NCBI GenBank assembly: GCA_026874595.1 | Contig: CM049314.1 | Span: 2,069,318 to 2,133,317, forward strand | Length of the DNA: 64,000 nt | Direction: 5' to 3' | Source of the DNA: Sipunculus nudus | Lineage: Eukaryota; Annelida; Sipuncula; Golfingiida; Sipunculidae | In this document: one piece after another, positions 26,201 to 36,997 of the stretch | How positions within the stretch are numbered: position 1 is the first letter of the stretch | Layout: each line of letters starts with the position of its first letter | Translations under genes and position numbers: made by a program | The notes under the pieces: generated by a model | Told to the model about the DNA's origin: nothing | The model's database searches: none | What the model saw: only the letters and a program-made list of their open reading frames with translations

Positions 26201-29200
26201 ACTCACTTTGAGATTGGTTTCACCATCTAAGTTTTTCTGAGTACATTTTTGATAATTTGTTATACTCACTTTGAGATTGGTTTCACCATCTAAGTTTTTC
26301 TGAGTACATTTTTGATAAGTTGTTATACTCACTTTGAGAATGGTTTCACCATCTAAGTTTTTCTGAGTACATTTTTGATAAGTTGTTATACTCACTTTGA
26401 GAATGGTTTCACCATCTAAGTTTTTCTGAGTACATTTTTGATAATTTGTTATACTCACTTTGAGATTGGTTTCACCATCTAAGTTTTTCTGAGTACATTT
26501 TTGATAAGTTGTTAAACTCACTTTGAGATTGGTTTCACCATCTAAGTTTTTCTGAGTACATTTTTGATAAGTTGTTATACTCACTTTGAGATTGGTATCA
26601 CCATCTAAGTTTTTCTGAGTACATTTTTGATAAATTGTTAAACTCACTTTGAGAATGGTTTCACCATCTAAGTTTTTCTGAGTACATTTTTGATAAGTTG
26701 TTATACTCACTTTGAGATTGGTTTCACTATCTAAGTTTTTCTGAGTACATTTTTGATAAGTTGTTAAACTCACTTTGAGATTGGTTTCACCATCTAAGTT
26801 TTTCTGAGTACATTTTTGATAAGTTGTTATACTCACTTTGAGATTGGTTTCACTATCTAAGTTTTTCTGAGTATATTTTTGATAAATTGTTAAACTCACT
26901 TTGAGAATGGTTTCACCATCTAAGTTTTTCTGAGTACATTTTTGATAAGTTGTTATACTCACTTTGAGAATGGTTTCACCATCTAAGTTTTTCTGAGTAC
27001 ATTTTTGATAATTTGTTATACTCACTTTGAGATTGGTTTCACCATCTAAGTTTTTCTGAGTACATTTTTGATAAGTTGTTAAACTCACTTTGAGAATGGT
27101 TTCACCATCTAAGTTTTTCTGAGTACATTTTTGATAAGTTGTTATACTCACTTTGAGAATGGTTTCACCATCTAAGTTTTTCTGAGTACATTTTTGATAA
27201 TTTGTTATACTCACTTTGAGATTGGTTTCACCATCTAAGTTTTTCTGAGTACATTTTTGATAAATTGTTAAACTCACTTTGAGAATGGTTTCACCATCTA
27301 AGTTTTTCTGAGTACATTTTTGATAAGTTGTTATACTCACTTTGAGATTGGTTTCACCATCTAGGTTTCTCTGAGTACATTTTTGATAAATTGTTAAACT
27401 CACTTTGAGAATGGTTTCACCATATATGTTTTTCTGAGTACATTTTTGATAATTTGTTATACTCACTTTGAGATTGGTATCACCATCTAAGTTTTTCTGA
27501 GTACATTTTTGATAAGTTGTTATACTCACTTTGAGAATGGTTTCACCATCTAAGTTTTTCTGAGTACATTTTTGATAAGTTGTTAAACTCACTTTGAGAA
27601 TGGTTTCACCATATATGTTTTTCTGAGTACATTTTTGATAATTTGTTATACTCACTTTGAGATTGGTATCACCATCTAAGTTTTTCTGAGTACATTTTTG
27701 ATAAATTGTTAAACTCACTTTGAGAATGGTTTCACCATCTAAGTTTTTCTGAGTACATTTTTGATAATTTGTTATACTCACTTTGAGATTGGTTTCACCA
27801 TCTAAGTTTTTCTGAGTACATTTTTGATAAGTTGTTAAACTCACTTTGAGAATGGTTTCACCATCTAAGTTTTTCTGAGTACATTTTTGATATGTTGTTA
27901 TACTCACTTTGAGATTGGTTTCACCATCTAGGTTTCTCTGAGTACATTTTTGATAAATTGTTAAACTCACTTTGAGAATGGTTTCACCATATATGTTTTT
28001 CTGAGTACATTTTTGATAATTTGTTATACTCACTTTGAGATTGGTATCACCATCTAAGTTTTTCTGAGTACATTTTTGATAAATTGTTAAACTCACTTTG
28101 AGAATGGTTTCACCATCTAAGTTTTTCTGAGTACATTTTTGATAAGTTGTTATACTCACTTTGAGAATGGTTTCACCATCTAAGTTTTTCTGAGTACATT
28201 TTTGATAATTTGTTATACTCACTTTGAGATTGGTTTCACCATCTAAGTTTTTCTGAGTACATTTTTGATAAGTTGTTAAACTCACTTTGAGAATGGTTTC
28301 ACCATCTAAGTTTTTCTGAGTACATTTTTGATAAGTTGTTATACTCACTTTGAGATTGGTTTCACCATCTAGGTTTCTCTGAGTACATTTTTGATAAATT
28401 GTTAAACTCACTTTGAGAATGGTTTCACCATATATGTTTTTCTGAGTACATTTTTGATAATTTGTTATACTCACTTTGAGATTGGTATCACCATCTAAGT
28501 TTTTCTGAGTACATTTTTGATAAATTGTTAAACTCACTTTGAGAATGGTTTCACCATCTAAGTTTTTCTGAGTACATTTTTGATAAGTTGTTATACTCAC
28601 TTTGAGAATGGTTTCACCATCTAAGTTTTTCTGAGTACATTTTTGATAATTTGTTATACTCACTTTGAGATTGGTTTCACCATCTAAGTTTTTCTGAGTA
28701 CATTTTTGATAAGTTGTTAAACTCACTTTGAGAATGGTTTCACCATCTAAGTTTTTCTGAGTACATTTTTGATAAGTTGTTATACTCACTTTGAGAATGG
28801 TTTCACCATCTAAGTTTTTCTGAGTACATTTTTGATAAATTGTTAAACTCACTTTGAGAATGGTTTCACCATCTATGTTTTTCTGAGTACATTTTTGATA
28901 AGTTGTTAAACTCACTTTGAGATTGGTTTCACCATCTAGGTTTCTCTGAGTACATTTTTGATAAGTTGTTAAACTCACTTTGAGATGGGTTTCACCATCT
29001 ATGTTTTTCTGAGTACATTTTTGATAAGTTGTTAAACTCACTTTGAGATTGGTATCACCATCTAAGTTTTTTCTGAGTACATTTTTGATAAATTGTTAAA
29101 CTCACTTTGAGAATGGTTTCACCATCTATGTTTTTCTGAGTACATTTTTGATAAGTTGTTAAACTCACTTTGAGATTGGTTTCACCATCTAGGTTTCTCT

Positions 29201-32200
29201 GAGTACATTTTGATAATTTGCTAAACTCAATTTGAGAATGGTTTCACCATATATGTTTTTCTGAGTATATTTTTGATAAATTGTTAAACTCACTTTGAGA
29301 TTGGTATCACCATCTAAGTTTTTTCTGAGTACATTTTTGATAAATTGTTAAATTCACTTTGAGATGGGTTTCACCATCTAAGTTTTTCTTAGTACATTTA
29401 TCATAAGTTAAATTTTGTTATACTCACTTTGAGATTGGTTTCACCATCTAAGTTTGCCGTGGTGATGTAACATTCCCCGTCCGGATCATGTGCCGATAAC
29501 ATGACCATGTCACATGGAATACCCTCATTAGCGTGTACCCGGACAATATCACCCACCTCAAAAAGAGAAATTCAAATTAAGTTATAACTTTAACTACTGC
29601 TCTTGTAAGTTTCACATTACAAGTTAACATTCATTTTAAACATGTACTGCTTATAGCCTTAATTTTATGTATCATAATTACAGACTATATTTTAGGAATA
29701 CGGCTATAAGACTGATATATAAGAAATAAACAGCAAACCTTTCATCAAGTTTAAATTGACTTGTTTAAATTACTGTAAATTAAAATGTAAAACAAAATTT
29801 CTGGTGATCTGTTACTGAGCAGCCCAAAGCATATTTATAGTCATAAATGTACGATAAGCAAGACAGGTCCTAGTTTCAATGACACATCTACATGACAACA
29901 GGTAAGGTCAAAAAGTAAAATGCAGTCTGAATGGCATGAGAACACTGAGGTACACATCCAGTTTTACAAATTTGACATTATATTGCATCTTGCCATACAA
30001 TTTTTATGGGCCAACATGATTTTCACTACACTGGGTGTGAAAATCTTACAAACTAAGCAAAAATCATAAGGGAAGGTAGCTCTTTAAAACTTATATATCA
30101 AACAGGAAATGACAAAATTTTGCTATGTAAGCACATTAAACAAAAAACACAATTTTGAAAGGACTGAGATGCACTTATGTTATTTTCTCAACTTACAACA
30201 ATGTCCATGGCCTTGATTTGTATGAGCTCACCGTCCCGCACCACACTGACAAGCCCGAAGTTCACCTCATTGTCAGCTTTATGTCGCAACCAGTCCTCAT
30301 ACCCCTACAAACATAACAGACAATGAACCAGTCCTCATTCCCCTACAAACATAACACACAATGAACAAGTCCTCATTCCCCTACAAACATAACACACAAT
30401 GAATCAGTCCTCATACCCCTACAAACATAACACACAATGAACCAGTCCTCATAACCCTACAAACATAACAGACAATCAACCAGTCCTCATACCCCTACAA
30501 ACATAACAGACAATCAACCAGTCCTCATACCCCTACAAACATAACAGACAATCAACCAGTCCTCATACCCCTACAAACATAACAGACAATCAACCAGTCC
30601 TCATACCCCTACAAACATAACAGACAATCAACCAGTCCTCATACCCCCACAAACATAAAGGAATGAACCAGTCCTCATACCCCTACAAACATAACAGAAA
30701 ATGAACCAATCCTCATACCCCTACAAACATGACACACAATGAACCAGTCCTCATACCCCTACAAACATAACACACAATGAACCAGTCCTCATACCCCTAC
30801 AAACATAACAGACAATCAACCAGTCCTCATACCCCTACAAACAACAATCAACCAGTCCTCATACCCCTACAAACATAACAGACAATCAACCAGTCCTCAT
30901 TCCCCTACAAACATAACAGAAAATGAACCAGTCGATCCTCATACCCCTACAAACATAACAGAAAATGAACCAGTCTTCATACCCCTACAAACATAACAGA
31001 AAATGAACCAGTCGAACCTCATACCCCTACAAACATAACAGAAAATGAACCAGTCATCATACCCCTACAAACATATGACAGACAATCAACCAGTCCTCAT
31101 ACCCCTATAAACATAACAGACAATGTACCAGTCCTCATACCCCTACAAACATAACACACAATGAACCAGTCATATACCCCTACAGACAAAACAGACAATC
31201 AACCAGTCCTCATACCCCTACAAACATAACAGACAATGAACCAGTCCTCATACCCTCATAACAGTCTGTACCATATACTGGTGAAGCTTATTTCAAATTG
31301 AAGGTGATCATATTTGGGATGGGATTAAATGTACAGAGGTAAAGGGGATGAGGGTTAGGGACAGGGCAAAATGGGGAATAAGGGGTGGTGATGGAGGTCA
31401 TGTGACGTTACAACATAGGAAAAGTTCTACCAACTTGTAAATATACCCAAAATCAGTCACGTAATCAAAGTATGGGCATGCAGTATTGCATTTCAATGTA
31501 TCTAACAAAGTTATATAATAAATATATATATATGTCAGGGTAGAGTTTGCGATATGGTAGAATCAGAGTTTCTACTGGGAGAAACTACGATCTGAGTCTC
31601 TGCTGGTAGAAACCATGATCGGAGTCTCTACCAGTAGAAACTCCGATTCCACTGGTATAGAGATTCTGATTGTGGTTTCTACCAGTTGAAACTGCGACTG
31701 ATCATTACACAACAAATTAACACCTTAATTGTGACAGCTTTCACACTTTGTGAGTAGTTTGGTTACAAAAACATACATTAAAGGTAAAAAGTTATGGTAA
31801 ACGTTTCACACCTAATCAATACTTGCCTGTTATCTCTCCCACTTAGTGAATTATTTTGTTAGAAGAACAAACATTAAGGGTAATAATTTTACAACATAAT
31901 GGTTCTTTGCCTGTGACATACTTAAAATAAATAGGAAATAAATTCACAGGTTTTTTAAGGGGAAAAGGCATAAGAAATAAAGTCATAATTTTTAAAGAAA
32001 ATTCACATATTTAATATTTAGATAAATATATAATATCAATAAACAACCACTGAAACTTATTTTGGGATTTGCACCAACAGAGTTCCTATCTGTAGAACTG
32101 AAGTTCCTACCAGTAGGATCACAGTATCTCCTGGTTGGCTTATCATTAACTGAAGTTCCTACCAGTAAGATTACAGTTTCTACTGGCCTGGTAGGATCGC

Positions 32201-35200
32201 AGTTTCTACTGGTTGGCCCATCAGTAGAACTGAAGTTCTTACCAGTAGGATCGCAGTTTCTTCAGGTAGGAACTGTGATTGGAGTCTCTACCAGTATAGT
32301 ATCAGTAGAATTGAATTTCCTACCAGTAGGATCGGAGTTCCTACTGGTAAATTTTTAGTCTGTCACTGCTGAAATCTAGTGAGCACTTGGTGTACTAATA
32401 TCTCTAAGCAACCACAAAATGACAAAACATCAGTGAACATGGATGTTGCTATCATGTGTAACACCAAATAATTTAAACTGACTAGCTTATACTGTAGACA
32501 AAATTTCACATTTTATTGGTGCCAGGTTTGATGTTGAATCAAGGATCAACTCTAGAAAACTGAAAATGATCTAGACTGATACCCAGCAACCTCTCGCTAA
32601 TGCTGCAGAACGGCCAGAACCATGGTGAAATATCTAAATATCTTAATATTCATTTTATAATAATCCTATAAATCCTGTGTATACCCGTTAATGTGCCGTT
32701 ATAGGTAGGTATTAGCACCAGGAAGTCTGGAGTATTAACATCTTAAGCAGGAGAATTGGGAGAGTGGACATTCAAGTTTAAACTTTGTGTCTGGTTTACA
32801 CACTGAATGCTGATCAGTCTCGATTAAAGGGACACCTGACTGATTATGAGCACCATAAATTGTGCACACTGGAACATTACTTCTTTGAATAATTGGAATA
32901 ATACATTGTCTTTATGTAGTTCCCAGTATTTTACATAATGTCTTTATATAGTTCCCAGTATTTTCTCTTTTACCATGTATAGAAGGTAAAATGGAATCAG
33001 GTGACCTAGAGTTTAAGGAGCAAAGATTACACATACATTATGATGTAATAAAGGTTAACCAAGCAAGTGTAAAGCATGACCATGACCTTTAATATAAGTG
33101 ACTTACATCATGGGATATGATTACTGATTATCGGTAAATGAACTATTTAAGCCACTGTTAATAATGACCACAACAAACTGTAATACGTGACCCCTGGATA
33201 CACATGACACTTATTACTGTACTTAACATTTTATACTATCAATGCATAATTACTTCATGTCAAACAACCATGTAGTTATTCTGGGAAATTAAGAATGCTT
33301 AATAATAATATATATATTAGTCTTATCATAATGTTAACTCCATCCTCATTTAATTAATTCAGTGCCACAAACATGCAACTGATCTATCCGAACTAAATCC
33401 TTTTGGGATTGTCTGACCTGATCCTGATTAAGATCTGGGCTTGACCAGATCCCAATTGAGATTCTGATATAATCTGATCAACCAAACATCGTGATTTATT
33501 GCGAGTGACATAACATTTTATACTTTTACTTGAGTGGAGCATGTGTTTATATTTTTTTATACTTTTAACTGCATGGAGCATGTGTTGATATTTTTATACT
33601 TTTACTTGAGAGGAGCATGTGTTGATATTTTTATACTTTTACTTGAGAGGAGCATGTGTTGATATTTTTATACTTTAACTTGAGTGGAGCATGTGTTGAT
33701 ATTTTTATACTTTTACTTGAGTGGAGCATGTGTTTATATTTTTTATACTTTTACTTGAGTGGAGCATGTGTTGATACTTTCTGATACTTTTAACTGAGTG
33801 GAGCATGTGTTAATATTTTTTATACTTTGACTTGAGTAGAGCATCTGTTGATATTTTTTATACTTTTACTTGAGTGGAGCATGTGTTGATACTTTTTGAT
33901 ACTTTTAACTGAGTGGAGCATGTGTTAATATTTGTTATACTTAAACTTGAGTGGAGCATGTGTTGATATTTTTTCTACTTTCACTTGAGTGGAGCATGCG
34001 TTCATATTTTTTATACTTTGACTTGAGTGGAGCGTGTGTTGATACTTTTTGATACTTTTAACTGAGTGGAGCATGTGTTGATATTTTTATACTTTTAATT
34101 GAGAGGAGCATGTGTTGATATTTTTATACTTTTACTTGAGAGGAGCGTGTGTTGATATTTTTTTATACTTTAACTTGAGTGGAGCATGTGTTGATATTTT
34201 TATACTTTTACTTGAGTGGAGCATGTGTTTATATTTTTTATACTTTTACTTGAGTGGAGCGTGTGTTGATATTTTTTATACTTTAACTTGAGTGGAGCAT
34301 GTGTTGATATTTTTATACTTTTACTTGAGTGGAGCATGTGTTTATATTTTTTTATACTTTTACTTGAGTGGAGCGTGTGTTGATACTTTCTGATACTTTT
34401 AACTGAGTGGAGCATGTGTTAATATTTTTTTATACTTTGACTTGAATAGAGCATCTGTTGATATTTTTTATACTTTTACTTGAGTGGAGCGTGTGTTGAT
34501 ACTTTTTGATACTTTTAACTGAGTGGAGCATGTGTTAATATTTGTTACTTGAGTGGAGCATGTGTTGATATTTTTTCTACTTTCACTTGAGTGGAGCATG
34601 CATTCATATTTTTTATACTTTGACTTAAGTGGAGCGTGTGTTGATACTTTTTGATACTTTTAACTGAGTGGAGCATGTGTTGATATTTTTTATACTTTTA
34701 CTTTAGAGGAGCATGTGTTGATATTTTTTTTTATACTTTAACTTGAGTGGAGCATGTGTTCATATTTTTTGTACTTTGACTTGAGTGGAGCATGAGTTGA
34801 TACTTTTTGATACTTTTAACTGAGTGGAGCGTGTGTTGATATTTTTTATACTTTTACTTGAGAGGAGCATGTGTTCATATTTTTTTATACTTTTACTTGA
34901 GTAGAGCATCTGTTGATATTTTTTTATACTTTCACTCGAATGGAGCATGTGTTAATATTTTTCAAGCCAAACAGGAAGCCTCAATTTCATTGGCCATTGA
35001 CAAAAATTTTAGCTTGTAACTCTTGCTTTCATATAATTTTAAAAAATCAAGGTTTGATGTATATCAGGAATACATATACAAGAATAAAAACTATTCAATG
35101 CTATATATGAATAAACTTTTGGTAATATCAGAAAAGCTGAGGAAAGAACAGATTCAAACTAACTTAACTGAAGTAATAAATATCAGCAAAATATCAAATC

Positions 35201-36919
35201 GCCCTTGTTCATAATAGCATATGATAAATCTAATACTGTAAATATATGTACTGTGGATAACTACTGATTTAGAAGCCTTCATCATAGATCTTAAATGCAA
35301 TGTTACCTTGATTTCTGTAAAACCAATCAACATGTAAGGGACATACATATATATATATATATATATTACTTTCTCTATGCTCTGCATTGTAACTTCATTC
35401 TGACCTGACTTCAGATGTCACTTATCTCAGGTATACACCAATACTGCCTGCTATTGGTGAAGCACTTCACCTGGGGATAGGTGTGGTGAGAGATAAGAAT
35501 GCTATCAAGGTTGGAGTTGCCATAGCAACAAGGTCAAGTGCGCAGATGTCACATGACACAAAGTAATGTTAACGCACGCTAGTTTTATGGGGACAGGTAA
35601 ACAATCATGTGACGGTAAGATATATTGGCCAAGTGATAAAAGTGCTGTTACTCTGAAGGTCAGATTACTCAATCCTGTCACTGCCAGCCTCTAAGCCAAA
35701 TTGGTTAATTCAAAAAGAAGAAACAGATATATCATTTTGATGAAAAGTTAAGATTTGGGATTCTCACTAAATTATATAGAGCAAACCTGAAAATCTGATA
35801 TAATATGAGGGGCTTATAGAAACACATCATTCTTATCATGGTATGTAACATGTACAAACAGCATAAATTAGGAGAAGTTATTGCAAAATGAATATCCCTT
35901 CCACATATCATACAAAAACCATTTTAAAATATTTTGTGTTTTCAAACAACATTTAAAAGCATTATCCGAACTATTATCAAACTTTTTTTAAACCTGGTCA
36001 CTACAATGTCAGGTGACCTAACAGGGGTGACAGCTTTGTACATGTAATTGACCCCACCCTGATGTCCATTTCCAGTATCATACATGTACCTGGAATAACT
36101 TGTACCTAGTACAGATAAGGTACTTTAGTTCCAGGTACAGGTACCAGATACTTCCTTCTCATGACAGCCAGGTACAGGTACAGGTACTCTGAATAGTGAA
36201 CCTAGGTACAGGTATAAGTACCTGACCCCAACCCTGGTCTACATGGGTGTCTATGTATGACTTTTACATGATTTTTCTTTCTTTTTTTGGGGGGGGGGGG
36301 GCGGCGGGTGTAGGTTTGTGGATCAAAGATCAGGTAGCACCTACAAACCTGCTTAGCCTGATGCCTGTGTGAAAGCAAAAACACTCCTCAATCCATGTTA
36401 TAACTGTGTAGTGAGTGGAAGCTGTAAAATAAAACTATCTAGTCAACTTTTTAAATATCTGTGTGTATATAGGCAACAGGACGATTTACCCCACAGACAT
36501 TTATCCTGAATCATTTACCCCTATCATTTATCCCCGACCCCACCCAAGACATTTAAAAAAAGACCTGATTTTATTTTGAAACTGGGTTGACCAAAGCTGT
36601 GGATATATGATTGATTTTGTCTGCATTTCCCCCAGTAATATGCTGATCAACCTCTGATGCAGACACTGGTATACTTCCAGAAAGCTGGGATTTGAGACAA
36701 GGAATAAACAGTTAATCAAAATTAAAAGCCAAGTTAAATCAGAATCTTTGGTGGAGGTCTGATCTCTCTTAGCGTGGTTTTATGAGATATATTTAAATAT
36801 ATCTTACCTGTTTGCACATGGTGACTCCTATAACAAAAGCCAAGGGCAGGAAGCTTGTGATTGGACTGACTGGGCTGTCAATTACCAGCTGAGGAAACAA
36901 TAGACATGTACATATTATT

Positions 36920-36997
<78 letters not shown>

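Noticed and set aside
23990-29041. A 1683-residue repeat-protein gene
   Set aside because: It is read-through of the 63-bp array derived from the DGET exon end. There is no separate start context or domain, and the motifs belong to the flippase.
32062-32358. A 98-codon plus-strand frame rich in FLPVGSQFL repeats
   Set aside because: It is a reading of the short palindromic DNA repeats, whose period explains the peptide repetition.
33530-34960. A seventh junction-spanning array
   Set aside because: Its 37-38-bp unit was compared with both edges of all known exons and shows no match. It is treated as an ordinary intronic minisatellite. The same applies to the arrays at 21800-22012, 22085-23835 and 46985-47477, though an unseen first exon cannot be excluded for the last.
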